Below are positions 20,301-34,300 of a DNA stretch of 64,000 nt, one piece after another (positions within the stretch are counted from its first letter, which is position 1; each line of letters begins with the position of its first letter). The notes beneath the pieces were generated by a model. That model was given only the letters and a program-made list of their open reading frames with translations. It was not told the origin of the DNA and did no database searches. The stretch spans positions 1,178,001 to 1,242,000 of the forward strand of contig UWYS01000002.1 of the NCBI GenBank assembly GCA_900291925.1. The letters run 5' to 3'. Origin of the DNA: Thecaphora thlaspeos (Eukaryota > Basidiomycota > Ustilaginomycetes > Urocystidales > Glomosporiaceae). The translations under genes and the position numbers were made by a program.

Positions 20301-23300
20301 TTCCGCTCGCGGTTGCGCGCCGCCGCCAACGCCTTGAAGTCGTTGCCCGGCGCCTTCTTGTTGAGGTAGTAGTAGAGAACGCACTGATCCGGTGTCTTGT
20401 GCGGGAGCGCCTGGGCGATCTTGCCGAATTGCTTGGGCCACAGCGCATACCGCCGCGCAAAGACCGCCTTCTCCTCCTCGGACCAGACGTCCGGATCGAA
20501 GTCAGAGAGGTAGAAACCGATCGGGTCGGCGACGAAGCCGTTGCGGTCGTCGAACTCGAGCCGGACCAGCCGGTCGCTGTCCGGGTCGAGCTCCATGTCG
20601 GGCGCCGTCGCCGTCGTCCGCGCAGCGCGCATACTGGGATCCTGCATGTCCGCGTTCTCGAGCGAAGCGAGGATTTCGAGGAACTCGGCCTCAGACCTCA
20701 CCGCATCGCCAAATCCAGCGAACCCGGCCTGTTGGCCGCGACGGTTGACGCGGCTCATCATGATATTTCCCCCCAGCATGCCGCCGCCGCTGCTGCCGCC
20801 GTGGCCGCCACCTCCGCCACCACCACCTCCGCCTCCGGCGTCGTCGTTGGCGATCCCGGCGGGCGTCTGCGGCGTGCTGGCGAGCGGACGCCGCTGCAGC
20901 TCGCGCCGCTCAATGATGCGGTCAAGCCGGGCGCAGTGAACCTGCCAATCTTCGTTGATGCTGCGATACTGTTGCTTGAGGCGATCGACCTTTTCGTTGA
21001 GGCGCTTACGCTTGTCGCAGAGCCGGTCCATCAGCCTAGCATGCGTGCGGGCAAAGGCTTCGTCGTCCTCGTCTCTCCACAACGGCTTGCCCTCGCTGAT
21101 GTTGAGCGAGCAGCCGTGGATCGCGGCGTGGAGCTGGTCCTGCGTCGTCTTGCGCGAAAAGTCCTGATTGGCGCGGAGGATGTCCTTGCAGTCCCGCTCG
21201 CTTATATGGCACTCGGCGAGGATCCTTCGGGCAAGTCGCCGCGAAGCCATCTGCCGCTCCTCTTCGGTGCGCGGCGTAAAGAGGGGTGCCTCCGGCTTGG
21301 GAGCGGAAGGGTCGTTGAGATTGTGCAGGTGCAGCAGAGGCGGCTGTCGGCTGCGTTCGGCTCGCTTGACGCTCTCGATTGCTTTGGCCTGTTCCCACTC
21401 GGCCCGCTGCTCGAGGGCAGGGTTGACCGGAATGAGGCCGGCATCCTCTGGGTGCGGTACGGCCTTGCTGGGTTGATCAGCCGGCGTGGCGGCGGTGTCG
21501 TACGTCGTGTGAGTGCCGTCGACGACGTCTGCGGTCGGCGCCGTCACCTTGGCTTCTTCCCCTACGGTAGCGAGTGAGGTAGACTGGCTGAAAGCCGTCG
21601 TGTGGCCATCTTCAGCGGGGACGTCGAGTGCTAGACCATCGTCGCCGAGGAGTCGATCGGCAGATGCAGGGGTGGCGCCTTCTGCAATAGCCGGCTCGGT
21701 CGAAGCCGGAGAGCGCGCCGTTTCTGCGGCAGCTTGGGTTGCGCTCGCGTTCTCCGGCCCGGCTGCTGTCGTGTCGACGGCCATCGGCGACTCCTCGGAA
21801 GGTGCCTCCCGCTCGGTCGCCTGGTTTGCCTCTGCGAGTACCGTCTTAAAGTCGCCATCGACCGCGCCGCCCTCCGGTTTGATTGCAGCCGCAGCCACCG
21901 CCTCCGGTGCGACAACCTCAGGACGGAGGCTGACCGATTCCCCCGTGCTCTTCCGTATCGAGAGGGAACCAGACCCTGCCGCAGTCCTTGCAGGGTCCAT
22001 CAGGCCAGAGGTATCTTGATCTGCATCGGTGGAAAGAGGACCCTCTCCGGAGACAAGAGCAGGCTTTGCTGCGGGCGCCTTTATCGGCTCGGTGGTCGAA
22101 GGAAGCAGCGGTGCCTCCTTCTCGGCTTCCGCCTCAGGCGTTGAGACGCATCCTGAAGCTGGCGTCGTGGTCAGCTCGGCGTCGGCAGTTCGATCGGCAT
22201 CAGTCTTTGCCTTTGCCTCTGCCGCCTCGTCCTGGGCGTACCGCGCGATCGTCGGCAGGTCTTCGACCTCGGCGATGCTCACGATCTTGGGAAGCGTGAC
22301 GGTCGTCGTCGGCGGCGGTACGTCTCCGGCGGTCCTGGCGAACGCGGCAGTGGCGGCGGTAGCGGCGACCGCTTGCGGCTGGTCGAAGAACTCAACGGGA
22401 TTCGGCTCGGCTGGTCCCTTGTCCGAATCAGGAATGGTCTGAGCCGTACCATCCTGGGCAGCGGGATCGCCTGTCATCGTCGTCTGTGCTAGGCTGACCT
22501 CGGTTGATGCGCTGGCGCCGTGCGAGTCGGGAGTAAACTTCGATATCGTGATACTGCTGGCGGCTTCTGCCTCGCGTGCCGTTGTCGTTGTCTTGGCGGC
22601 CGCATCATGCTCCTTTTTGCCAGTGCTGTGCTTTGTTGCAGGTTTATCGTCGCGGGGAGAAGCTGCGTCCTGCTTGTTGCCAGTGGATGCTTCGTCGACG
22701 TCCATGTGGTTTGGCTCGACGGCGCTGGCTGACACCGTTGCCTGTTCCTCCTTCGTGACAGCTGCTGGATGAGCAATTGAAGCGGGTCCGGGCTGTCTCT
22801 CGTCGGTCGACTGCTGTTCGGATGCTGCGTGGCTCGAGTGGCTAGTCGCGCCCGGAGTCGCGCTCTCGCTGGCTGCGGCAGCCGCCTCGCATTTTGGCTG
22901 TGGCTCCTTGGCTGGAGCATGAACCTTCTTAGCGTCTGAGCCGGCCTGACCTGCGGTGGGCTCTGCTGCAGTGGCGGCTTCTGCCGTTGCCGCTTCTGGT
23001 AGCGCACGAGCGTCAGCGTCCTGGACGGCTGCATCGAACTTGATCTCCTTGGCGGACGTCACGTCCTCCGGGGCAGCAGTCAAAGCCTCGCTCTCCTTTG
23101 ACGACGCTTCGGGCGTGATCGCCGCCGCGGTCTCGTCCGTCGCTACGTTCGAAGACTCCGCCTGACCCTTCAGCACGCTGGACGCATCGGCATTTGCGGA
23201 CGCAGCCGTCGCTGATGGTCGTTGCCGATCGACAGGTGACGAAGGGGCTCGGGCCACGACCTTGTCCTCCATGTCGACACCGGGAGACATGATGTCTTTG

Positions 23301-25343
23301 CAGGTTGCCTCATCCTTTTTCTCCTGCTCTTTTGCAGCCGGTGCCGGATCCTTGATCGCCGTAGGCGTGGGCGAGACAGGACGAGAACCGAGCATCGAAG
23401 ACTTGCCGCCTGGCAATTGCTGTGTGGACACAGCAGGGCTCTGGCCTTCCTTGACGTTGCCCCGCTCGCTCGATGGAGTTGCGGCTGCCGCCGCCAGCAC
23501 CGGTGGCAGTGGTGTCGGCTGCGGCTGAACGGGCGATCCGGCGGCCTGCGTGGGGGACGATGCCTTCTCCTTCTCGTCGCCTCTGTCGGAGCGCGAGCCG
23601 GACGCATTGGAAGGTGGTGGTCGGCTGCTCCTCTCTGTGTCCTTCGAAGTAGATGACGATTGGGCCCTGAAGGGGGGTGGGAGTGAAGGCAAAAGCAAGC
23701 TCGTGGTCAGACGGATACTGCTGCTGATGCGCGCAAGGCGGAAAAGCGTTCAGGTCCAAGATCGACAAAAGCTCGACGGAAGATACTCACTTGATGAATG
23801 CTGGCCGTCCCGCATCAGAAGTGGCCTCGCTGTCGCCCACGCGGCGCTCCCGGTTGCCATCGCCACCTCCCCCTCCTCCTCGGCCGCTGTCGGACGACTT
23901 GCTGCCCCACTGCCTCCATCCAGCGGTGGCGGGAGGCTGCGCATTGACGGCACCCCAGGCCCGCTGCCCCTCCCTGTTGGAAGGCAGTCGGTCCCTATGG
24001 ATATCCCTGCCGTCCCGCTCCCTCTCCCATAGGCTCTCTCGCTCGCGTTCCCTCTCCCTCTCCCTCTCCCTCTCCCTCTCCCGCTCTCTCTCCCTTTCCC
24101 TCTCCCATTCGCGCTCTCGCTCGTAGTCCCAGTCACGGTCGTAGTCGCGATTGCGCTCTCGCCCGACGGCGGCGTGCGTAGGATAGTCGAGGCGGTCGGT
24201 TGCGTACTTGGGCGGAACCGCGACGTAGGCCGAATGGGCGGCGGGCTCGATCAAGGGATCATAGGGTCCCGCAGCGGCAGACGACAAAATCGCCGCACGG
24301 CTACGCTCGCGCTCCCATTCCCTCTCGCGCTCGAGCTCGCGATAGCGGTATGCGTCGCGGTCCCTGTCGACGCCCCAGTCTCTCTCGCGCTCACGCTCGC
24401 GCTCCCTCTCCCTTTCCCACTCCCAGTCTCGCCCATCCCGGATGATGGGGCCGCCGGCGACTGCCGCTGCAGCGCCTGGTCGGTAGGTGTCGGGAGCCCT
24501 CGCTGCCACTGCCGACGCAGGGCTTGCGTAACCACCGGATCCTCCCCCGAGTCCTCCTCCTACTCCTCTTCTTGGAGGAAGCGGCTCGGCCCTGGGCGTG
24601 GATATTCCGCTGCCAAATCCGGCTCGCGCCGTGGGGGCATACGAGTCGGTCCGTGTATGGTCGCGATCGCGATCGCGGTGAGGACCGGCATAGCCATAGG
24701 CCGCGTGGGCAGCTGCGGAGTAGGGCGAAGCAGCCGATGTCGGCGATGGCAACGCCGCCGCCGCACTGTCGCCGCCGCCGTAGGGGTACCGCTGTCTGGG
24801 CGTCCCACTATAGGATGAGGGTCCGGGCGAGGCCTCATAGAAGCGGTCGCCGCGGTCCGGGTAGGTCGACGGTGACGGTGGTGGCGGCCAATCCGGGGCG
24901 TGTCGCGATGCGGCAGCGGGCCTGGCCGCTCGCAATGACACAGGTAACGATGGTGGTAGCGCGCCCTTGGCCGCCTTTTCCGAGGAATGGCGTCGATGCG
25001 GCGGCGGCGGAAGAGCGTTCAGGCCTTGGTCTAGCGGCAGCGGCTGGAGGCGACCTACGAGGCTTCCGGTACTTACAGGTTCACGCCCACCGCTACCATC
25101 CTCTTCGATCTGGCCCTCTTCTGTCACATAGAGCATGCCCTCTTCCTCTTCGTCGTCGTCGGCGACATTCCCTGGGCGGGGATTGGAGTTGGTGTTGGTG
25201 CTGCCGTTGTTGCTGGTGCGGCCGCTGCTGCTGCCATTCTGCAGAGGTCTGCTGGCATCATTTCCGGATGCCTGAGACGATGAGGACGGCTTGGATTGCT
25301 GAGCTGGGCGTGATGTGTCTGCCGTCGAGCCTGCACTGTCCAT
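17360..25343 (-). CDS. SNT1: SANT/Myb-domain corepressor-like protein (SNT1/NCoR type)
   Basis: A very large (2,619-residue) nuclear protein with two SANT domains, the layout of SNT1/NCoR corepressor subunits of HDAC (Set3-type) complexes. Exons are 25343-23791 and 23666-17360, and the 124-nt intron joins AFIK to AQSSSTSKD in phase. SANT1 (about residues 1565-1615) contains WSEEEKAVFARRYALWPKQF and HKTPDQCVLYYYLNKK, followed by a Lys/Arg-rich stretch. SANT2 (about 1995-2040) contains YWSVAERSEFLRSLALHGKN and SAAQARNYFSRN. The region before SANT1 carries a conserved-looking helical block (RRLARRILAECHISERDCKD). The rest is low complexity: an alternating Arg-Glu run from a CTC-CCT hexamer repeat, Ala/Thr-rich acidic segments, and Gln/Pro-rich ends. 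The SNT1 assignment rests on domain layout, so it is moderately confident; DNA or histone-tail binding is inferred. Confidence 0.85.
24035..24105. repeat. CCTCTC hexamer repeat coding for Arg-Glu dipeptides
   Basis: A tandem of CCCTCT-type hexamers in the first exon of the SANT gene. On the coding strand it gives alternating Arg and Glu. A shorter related tract lies at about 24380-24420. Confidence 0.85.
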
Positions 25344-26252
25344 CCCGCAAGAGGACTAGGCCAAGACACTTTGGGCCCTAGTATGCCTGTGTTAGGTCCT
25401 CGCCAGCGACGGTGTCGATCCCAGACGGCAGTGGTAGCTTCGCGGTTCACCGAGGGGAAAGGCGTGCTGAAAGGGAAAGAAGTAGGAGAGAGGATGTATT
25501 GGCGGAGGCGCGAGGGAGAATGGATGGACGGAAGCCGGAGGGCGGATTAGGGCGATTCTAGGAGAGTGCTAAGACTGTTGAGGGTCGCTGGAGGGGAAAA
25601 TCGGTCCGAGCCTGCAAGGCGGGACGATGCAGCGTTGATCTGCGGATGCTTCGAGTTGGATACGAGTAGGTGGGTCGGTAGGGACGACGAGGCGAGGCGA
25701 GACGAAGGGAGGTGGTGGTGAGAGGTGAGGTGGCGACGCTCGGCGAGAGGCCAACACGCCCGCTCCCTCCAAGCGGGTTTCGCTGCCAAAATTCAAAATC
25801 GGAAACGCGTCGCGCCGCGCTCTCTGAGAAACAGCGGGCCGATCGGCAGGGCAGCACCCTCTTCCGCCTCATCCACTCTACTCTGCTGCGATACACCAAC
25901 AGATGGACAGCCGGCACCACCATTCCCCATCCCAAGAGGCCTTGGACGAGCACGATCAAAAGGGGCTATTCGATGACCGACAGGGCCCTGCTAGTCGAGA
26001 CAATGCATTAGCCGTCCTCGCTCGACCAGCTGTGGATAGGCCCGCACACACACAGACCCAAAAAAGTCAGACAGGCAGGGCGAGCATCGGAGCGAGAGGA
26101 TGGCTTTCTTTCAGAAGTCGATGGGCAGCTTCGCTGAACCCGGCCTCCCAAAGAGATCCGCCGCGCCTCTGATGTATTTCTTCCCCTCCAACAGCGGTCA
26201 ATTCCGTCGACAAGGGCGTCGTGATGCTAGTAGTAGTCGTGAGAGAGCCGCC
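25344..26252. other. Intergenic region
   Basis: The SANT-gene promoter side and the 3' flank of the E2 gene. No convincing reading frame or RNA gene is seen. Confidence 0.45.
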
Positions 26253-27207
<955 letters not shown>

Positions 27208-28848
27208 CTTGCTGTAGTTCGATCGATCGGTGGAGTAGGAGGGCAAGGTCGGATTCATCGACAAGCAAGAGAGAAGAGAACGGGCAGGTCAGGACAACCG
27301 CAGCGGCGGAGGGAGCGCCTCGCATTCATCGAAACGACCGATCAGGACCGGCCCAAAGCGACCAGGATGGGGCCCCTCGCCCTTTCTTTCTGTGACTTTC
27401 CGACCGCCCGACTACACGTTGGTCCCGAGCCTGCGTCGTCGCAATTGCATGGTCCTTCTGACTGTCTGACTGTCGGACCCGGTCAGAGTGGAGCTGAGCC
27501 ACATCCCACAAGGCCCTGATAGCAGGCTGTGGCGTAGTTGAACCGACAAAGTTGTAACCTTGCCCGCGGGTGGAATGCGCTTCATAGCTCCGTCTGACAC
27601 CGTGTTCCGCCACCGTCTGCCACCGCCACCGCCGTCGTCACTATCACCGTCCTTGAATGCTCTCGATATTGTAGGCGAGACGGTGTTTGCATACGACCAG
27701 GTACGTACTCACAATCTGCCTCCAGTCGGGTCTGTCCTGTTTCTGCTGGCGATGTGCTGTGCCGAGTGTAGTGCGGGCGGAGTGCTGGTGGGGGGGGGGG
27801 GGGTTCGGGGTGCGCCACCGGGCGTATGTAGGAAGAGTGTTGGGTGGTGGTGGAGAAGAGAGAAGGGTTGGTCCCGACGGTAGAGATGATAGGAGGGTTG
27901 AAGGGTCAGGCAAAGTCGCCAAGCCCAACACCGATCTGCCGTCGTTGCTGCCGCCGCCAACACGCACACGCGGACCAACTAAGAGGGCCCACGCCGGGCT
28001 AGCCTTTTCGCCTGCTTACTACTCTCTTGACTCTGTAGGGGCCTGGGCCTGCTCTGGGCGTGCGGCGGCTCCCTTTGAAGTCTCGCAATTGAAATGTCAC
28101 CGCGTCCTAGAAAGCCTCGCTCCATTTTAAATTCGCCTGGGTGGAAAGACGGCCATGGAAGTAGTCAGTTGGCTGAAATCCGGTGACGTTCCCCAGCGCA
28201 GCGCAGCGCAGCGCGCCCCGTCCTTGGCTCAATGCTCGCCGCCGCTCTTTCGGCAGCGCAGGCTTATTGAACGCTGGTGACGAACAGGAAGAGTAAACCA
28301 ACTCATCCCCGAGAGCAGGCACTTTGATGCCATGGGGCAGCTCGTCTTCCTGGCGGGGAGGCGAGCAAGGTGGCACGCAAGGTGGCACGCAAGGTGGCAC
28401 GCAAGGTGATCGGGTTGAGGTCGCGTGAGGTGTGGAGCTGAGCTCAAGGGGCCTGCTACTCTTACGGCCGAGAATAGGAGGAATGGCGATAAGGGCACAG
28501 GTGGGCCAGCGAAGCCAGCGAGGCCAGAGTGTCAGGGTCTCGGGAGTTGGGCGGACAGAGAGGCTCGGGGCTTCCGACAAAAATTGCCGCGAGCTCAGCC
28601 TCGCCCTGGCCGGCCTCCTTCCGACTCGCCACCACCTGCCCCACTCAACTCACTCGACTGTCACCGCCCGGATCCCTCCTCATCCCCCGCCATCACTTCA
28701 CAGTCTCCCGCTACTCTGGAGTTGCACCATCAACATCTTTGCCGCCTCTACGCCCTTCCGCGAGCCTATCGCTCGGTTCGTCCCGTGTACATCCCGGCGC
28801 ATCAGCCACCTCCACACCCCGTGAACAACAAGAACCGGCGTCAAGGAG
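27208..28848. other. Divergent intergenic region, UBC4 and NBP35
   Basis: About 1.6 kb without a supported gene. It contains a run of 14 G (27790-27803) and a 12-nt tandem (GGTGGCACGCAA) at about 28366-28408. It presumably holds the promoters of both flanking genes; no specific element was identified. Confidence 0.5.
28366..28408. repeat. 12-nt tandem repeat
   Basis: Just over three copies of GGTGGCACGCAA, perfect by eye, upstream of NBP35. Confidence 0.85.
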
Positions 28849-30081
28849 ATGATCGCGGTACAGAGCCCCATCTCGGCGTCCGTGCCAAACGGAACGACCC
28901 ACGGAGCTTTGCCATCGACTTCGGAAGTCTCCTCGGCGGCTGTTCGAACTGCGTTGGCGCCCCAGGCTATCGCACGAGCCCTGCCGGACCAAGTTCCCGA
29001 GAATGCGCCAGAGCACTGCCCAGGGACCGAGTCGGACAATGCCGGCAAGGCTTCCGCCTGCCAAGAGTGCCCTAACCAAGACGCCTGCGCCTCGGCTCCA
29101 AAGGGGCCCGACCCCGATCTCCCCATCATCAAGCAGCGTATGAGTGCGGTGCGTCGCAAGATCCTCGTCATGTCCGGCAAGGGTGGCGTCGGCAAGTCAA
29201 CCTTCACCGCGCAGCTCGGTTGGGCCTTTGCCAGTTCAGAGGCGACCCAGACCGCCATCATGGACATCGACATCTGCGGACCATCCATACCCACCATCCT
29301 TGGCCTCCAGAACCAGACGATCCACGCGACCAGTAGCGGATGGTCGCCCGTCTACGTCTCTGACAACCTCTGCTGTATGTCGGTCGCCTTCCTCCTGCCC
29401 TCGCAGACGTCGGCTGTCATCTGGAGGGGGCCCAAGAAGAACGGCCTCATCAAGCAGTTCCTTAAGGACGTCGACTGGACCGGCGGGCTAGAAGACGACG
29501 AGGAGGATGATGCGGAGGAGGAAGCGCACGAGAAAGGAGAGGGCGAAGACGACATGCGGATCGCACCGGCGCCGCAGGCCAACGGCGATGTAGCAACGAC
29601 ATCGACGGCGACTACTACGGAGCTGGAGAATGTCAAGCAGCCGGTGCTCGACTACATGCTGATCGACACGCCGCCGGGCACGTCGGACGAGCACCTCTCG
29701 ATCGTCGGGTATCTGCGCGAGTCTGGCATCGACGGCGCCGTCCTGCTGACCACGCCGCAGGAGGTCTCGCTGCAGGACGTGCGCAAGGAAATCTCGTTCT
29801 GCCGCAAGATGAACGTCCGCATTCTCGGCGTCGTCGAGAACATGGCCGGCTTCGTCTGCCCCGCCTGCCACGGCCGGTCCGACGTCTTCTACCCGTCCAC
29901 CGGCGGGGCCAGGGCGCTGTGCGAGGAGCTCGACCTCAATTTCCTCGGCAGCATCCCACTCGACCCGCGGATAGGCAAGTGCTGCGACCTCGGCGAGAGC
30001 TTTGTCGACGAGTATCCCAACAGCCCCGCCAGTGCCGCCTACCTCGACGTCATCGAGCGGATCAAGGAGATCGTCCCATGA
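28849..30081 (+). CDS. NBP35: Cytosolic Fe-S cluster assembly ATPase NBP35 (NUBP1)
   Basis: A scaffold P-loop ATPase of the cytosolic iron-sulfur assembly pathway, acting with CFD1. It is 410 residues and intronless. The N-terminal Fe-S motif is complete: Cys57, Cys71, Cys74 and Cys80 with spacing C-x13-C-x2-C-x5-C, which separates NBP35 from CFD1. The deviant Walker A is GKGGVGKS (110-117). [11 protein letters not shown] and [16 protein letters not shown] follow, and the C-terminal bridging CPAC pair is at 337-340. Residues about 214-262 form an acidic then Thr/Ala-rich insertion between the ATPase motifs, absent from typical family members. The start ATG at 28849 gives a 56-residue leader before the first Cys, similar to yeast. 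Confidence 0.96.
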   Translation: MIAVQSPISASVPNGTTHGALPSTSEVSSAAVRTALAPQAIARALPDQVPENAPEHCPGTESDNAGKASACQECPNQDACASAPKGPDPDLPIIKQRMSAVRRKILVMSGKGGVGKSTFTAQLGWAFASSEATQTAIMDIDICGPSIPTILGLQNQTIHATSSGWSPVYVSDNLCCMSVAFLLPSQTSAVIWRGPKKNGLIKQFLKDVDWTGGLEDDEEDDAEEEAHEKGEGEDDMRIAPAPQANGDVATTSTATTTELENVKQPVLDYMLIDTPPGTSDEHLSIVGYLRESGIDGAVLLTTPQEVSLQDVRKEISFCRKMNVRILGVVENMAGFVCPACHGRSDVFYPSTGGARALCEELDLNFLGSIPLDPRIGKCCDLGESFVDEYPNSPASAAYLDVIERIKEIVP

Positions 30082-30385
30082 GGCGGGCGGCGTCGGTTGC
30101 TCGCTGCTCCTCGTTCCCCCTCGTCCTTTCTTGCTGTCCTCTGTTGGCAGTTGGCTATCCGTCGGCTTGAGCCTTCGTGTCAAGCCATAGATTCCATGTA
30201 CTTTTAACAACGCAAGCTTCCTGCCTCTCGCCCCATACATTACATACCTCCCTTTTCCTCTTGCCCTCTCTTCCTCGCCGATCTGTGTTGAGCAGACGAG
30301 CAGAGAGGAGCTCCCGCATCGACCATGACAAGACCACGACTGGTGCCGCTCTTCATGCTCCACTCACTATCGTCCGATTGCGTGT

Positions 30386-30981
30386 CTATATCCTCGCACC
30401 GTTGTCCCTCTTTCCATTTACCGTGCCTCCCTCGCGCAACCTCCTGATCCCCTCCTCGACGCCTTTCGCCGTTTGAGCATGAACCTCGTCCACTGTGGAC
30501 AGAATGAACCCCATGACGAAGAAGAAAGCCGTCAATTTGAAACCTTCCTTCAAGACACACGACGTTGGATCCTCTTCCTGTCCCTCTTGTTGTCCCTGTA
30601 GTACGGTAAAAGTGGAAGACGTTTTCGTACCTAATCCAGCATCTGCCATACCGACAACACCATCTTTCGTCTGTTTGAATGTGGCTTTGTACGTCGTATG
30701 TAATGTCGTCCAAAGGAACATGAGAGAGACTGTGACTGTTCGTTTCAAACATTAGACATGGTACTATCAGTTGAACTGTTCGTCATGTTGAAGAAAGGAA
30801 GAAGGCAGGGGAGGGGAGACGTACCGATGTAGGTACCATCTTTCTTTTCATCCTCAATTGCAGAAACTATGTCGGGATTGCAGTGGATCAGGTTAGTTGG
30901 TATTTGGATGTAGGATAGTACCTCGGATCGAGGATAGGGAATTCGATGCGTGAACTGCAGCGTCCGTGTTGGAAAGAGCAT
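30386..30981 (-). CDS. Small SRPBCC (START-like) fold protein, unknown function
   Basis: A predicted 168-residue protein from exons 30981-30825 and 30735-30386 (89-nt GT-AG intron, phase 1). The pattern RIPYPRSEVLSYIQIPTNLI, then HCNPDIVSAIE, then a beta-rich stretch (VTVSLMFLWTTLHTTYKATF) resembles the polyketide-cyclase/START-like SRPBCC fold, a hydrophobic ligand-binding barrel. This is a fold guess from pattern, not a functional assignment. The C-terminal part has a hydrophobic segment (FKLTAFFFVMGFILSTVDEV) that could be the long C-terminal helix of the fold or a membrane segment. Another in-frame ATG at 31233 would add 84 low-complexity residues. It converges on NBP35 with a 304-bp gap. 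Confidence 0.65.
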
Positions 30982-31366
30982 CGTGAGTCGAACGATGATG
31001 TGGACGAGTGAAAGGTTGGACAAACGGACGGTAGGATGCCTGCGTATATGGATGACGGAGAGGGCAAGACGATGGACAGATGAAGCGAGGACGAGATAGA
31101 GTGGCAGTGGTGGTATGAAGAGACGAGGTAAATGGAAGCAAGGCGAGGCGAGAAAGTGCATGCGTCCGTCCACGCTTTTGTTCGTGTCCGTGCACAGGGC
31201 CCAGCGTGGCGAAGCGGAGGCGGGAACACGCATGGTCCAACAACAACGATTGAGGCTAACTACGGCTTGGCATCCATTCGATAGATCATGCTGGGCTAGA
31301 CGGAACGATGTAACACTCTACTACAAATCACAAAGAGATCGCGGCACCGCCGCTACATGGTCCCCC

Positions 31367-34300
31367 TCAGACGGCTAGCAACAGCCCCTCTACTGCTCCG
31401 CTCAACAGGTTGAGGCTATGATACTCGGCCAACGTCTTCAACCCTCTCAACCTTCGCACCGTCTCCTTCCTCGTCACCATCAGACCATACCCTCCCGAGC
31501 AGTCACAGTGAGGCTGCAGCGAGTCCTCCTTCAGCACGCCGCACCGGTTGCACCTCAAGTCCTGCAGCGTAAACGAAACAATGTAGCCGTGCGCGATCTC
31601 GACGAGGCGAGTCTCGATGGCCGTCCGATCGTACGGGAACGAGCACTTGGCGCAGCGCCACTCGCGTCTCTTGCCCGGCTCGCTCGGCATCAGGTCTGCG
31701 TCGCGGCACAGGTCGAGCGTCCGGTCGTCGTTGCAGAACTGGCAGATGACGAGCGGCAGGCGGAAGGGCTCGCACGGGTTGCGCCACTCTGCCTCGGTCG
31801 AAAACTCGCGCACCCCGATTAGGTCGAGCAAGTTGCGCTTGCACACCTGCGCCTCGACCGTGTGCTCCTTCGACAGCGCCAGCACGGCCGTGACGCTCTT
31901 GACAAACTCGAGCAGCGGATTGGTCATCCGGACGTGGCTGCCCGGCAGCTCCGGGAACGACCAACGCGCTCGATGCTGCGTCGAAAGCATGTCGATGTAG
32001 TCGTCGTCCTCCTCGGCTACGGTGGCCGCGTGGATCTCGGCCGCGCCGCGCGCCATCTCCTTCTTGATCTCCTCGATCGCGCGGAGCAGCTTGCGCGTCA
32101 TGGTGTGGTTGATGAGATCCTTGGAGAAGCGCGCCTCCTTCTGCTTGACCGGGTCAACTGGCTGCATCGCCGTCGATATGGGGATCTCAGCCTCGTCGTC
32201 GCCGCCGCCGCCCGCCGCGTCCTGGATCGGCTTGAGCGGCGTCCTGTCCAGGGTTCCGTCGACGTGTGCACGCCGCTTGTTCTCGTAGAGCTGGAAAATA
32301 AAGCTCCCCACGGCGCCGCTGAAGCGCTCCTGGAGCGCCGGCGGGAGAAAGACCTGGATGTTCCAGTTCATCTCGACGCTGAACGACGCCGGGAGCTCCT
32401 CGGGCGCGTTAGGGTCCGAGCAGACACCGCCAAAGTTGGCCGTGTCCATCCAGAGCAAATACTCCCAGTAGTGGACCAGGTCGAGACGGATGTGCTTGAA
32501 CAGGTCGCGGCTCGTCACGGCGCTCATCAGATAGCGCGCGTACGCGGCGGCGCTGCCCGCCGTCGGCTTACTCGTCAGAAGAAAGAGGCGATTGAAGCTC
32601 GCGTAGACGATGCTCGCCCCGAGCCGCTTGAACTCGGCCAGCAGCTGGAGCAGCGTCTTCTTCATCAGGCCGTGGAGGAAGCGCTGGAGCGCCGGCTCGA
32701 AGAGCGCCGATGTGCTGTTCGACGCCCATCGCCAGAAGTTGTCCGAGAGCAGCGAGCTATAGGCCGAGCGCCCGCGCGTCTTGTCGACGTACCACGTCTT
32801 GACCATCGCCTTGACCGCGTTGAAGACCTGCGACGTCAGCACCGAGTCGCCGAGCACCGTCGACGACTCGACCGTCCCGCGGCTGTACTCGTCGAGCGTG
32901 TGCGACGACGTGTCGAACGCCATCGAGCCGCCACCGCCACCGCTCCCCTCCATCTCGTTGACCGAGCCGGACTGAAGCACAGTGTCGACCGCGAGGTCGG
33001 TCAGCGCCACCTCGAGGCAGACGTTCGAGTAGCAGCCCGGATGCGTGATCTCGAGACCTTCGCGCTCGTCCCACCGCTGGAGCGCGTTGATATCCTGCTC
33101 TCGCCCGCCAAGGTCTGGCTGCGGGTTGTCGGACCACCAGAGCACCGTGTCTTGCTTGATCAGGCGGCGGGCGAAGTCGACATCGCTGCCGAACACGGCA
33201 AAGTCGCGCTGGACGTTGCACAGCGGGACGTCAAAGTGCGTTGCCAGCTCGATCCAGCGGCCGATCCAGAGCGATGTACGGAAGTAACAGTTGTACATTC
33301 GGCGCGCGCTGTACAGCTGCCAGCCGAGTGCGGGAAGGTCGTCGTCGAGCCGGGCGGCGGGGATCGTGATGACGGGCAGGTCGGTGACCTGCGGCATCTT
33401 GACCTCGTAGTACTGCTGGTCCTTTGACGTGCAGATGGCGAGCATCGCGCTCCCCTGCTTAGCGGTGCGCAGGGTGGTCAGCTCGCGTCCCATGGCCCGA
33501 AACGCGCGCGCCTCGGTCGTGTGGACCTTGACCTCGACGTCGAGCGCATCGCCGTACTCAAAGACGCCGGCACCCTGCGGGAGCTTGCCCTTCTTGCGCA
33601 TGTGAGCCACGCGGTCGGCGTACATCGTCTCAAGGTTCGGCAGCTGGCGCAGGCCGGCGGAGTCAACGACGTGAACCTTGAGCAGTCCTTCGGGCGTAAA
33701 GAGGCCAAACACGTGGCGCCCCTCGCGGTTGGCGTGGTAGAGGTAGAAGTAGCGGAGGTCGCGCCCGCCGCCGAGGTAGCGGTGGCGCTGCAGATCGAGC
33801 GAGCTGGGGCTCACGAGGTCGGCCAGCTCGAAGCCGCTGTCAAGCGCGCGGCTAAGCTTGTTCTGCTGCTGGCCACCAGCTCCGCCACGGTTCATGGTAC
33901 AGGTCAAGCCGAGCTGTATCAGCGCGCGGACCTCGAGGGGGACTTGCATCTCGTAGACGCCGTCAACGTTGGGGTGGTTCAGCAAGGCGGAGAAGTGCGC
34001 CTCGTTCTCGAGGTAGACGTCTTCGGCCACCGTGATCCGGAAGAGGTGGCGGCTCGGCACGCCGCGCGGCAGCGTCCGCACCAGGCTCTCGACGAGGTAG
34101 CCCTCAGCGAAGGTCCCCTCCCTAGGCATCTGCTTGAAGTTGACATAGAACTGGCGCGGGACGCGCAGCTTGATGCTCTGAAGGTGCTGGTCGATCGAGA
34201 TCCATAGACGGAACTCGCCCGGCCGGCTGGTGGGGCAGATCTGAACGACGTCCCAGGTCGCCGTCGCCATGTTCATCGATTTGCGCGAGAAGAGCGAGCC

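Noticed and set aside
20399..21577. A 392-codon plus-strand frame inside the SANT gene
   Set aside because: Antisense to the conserved SANT1 region; composition-driven open frame.
27790..27803. G-run as a G-quadruplex regulatory element
   Set aside because: A single homopolymer of 14 G without separated G-tracts; could be an assembly-prone simple repeat.
31862..33427. A 521-codon plus-strand frame opposite POL2, with similar ones at 35327-36862 and 33521-34207
   Set aside because: Antisense shadows of POL2; no independent family signature.
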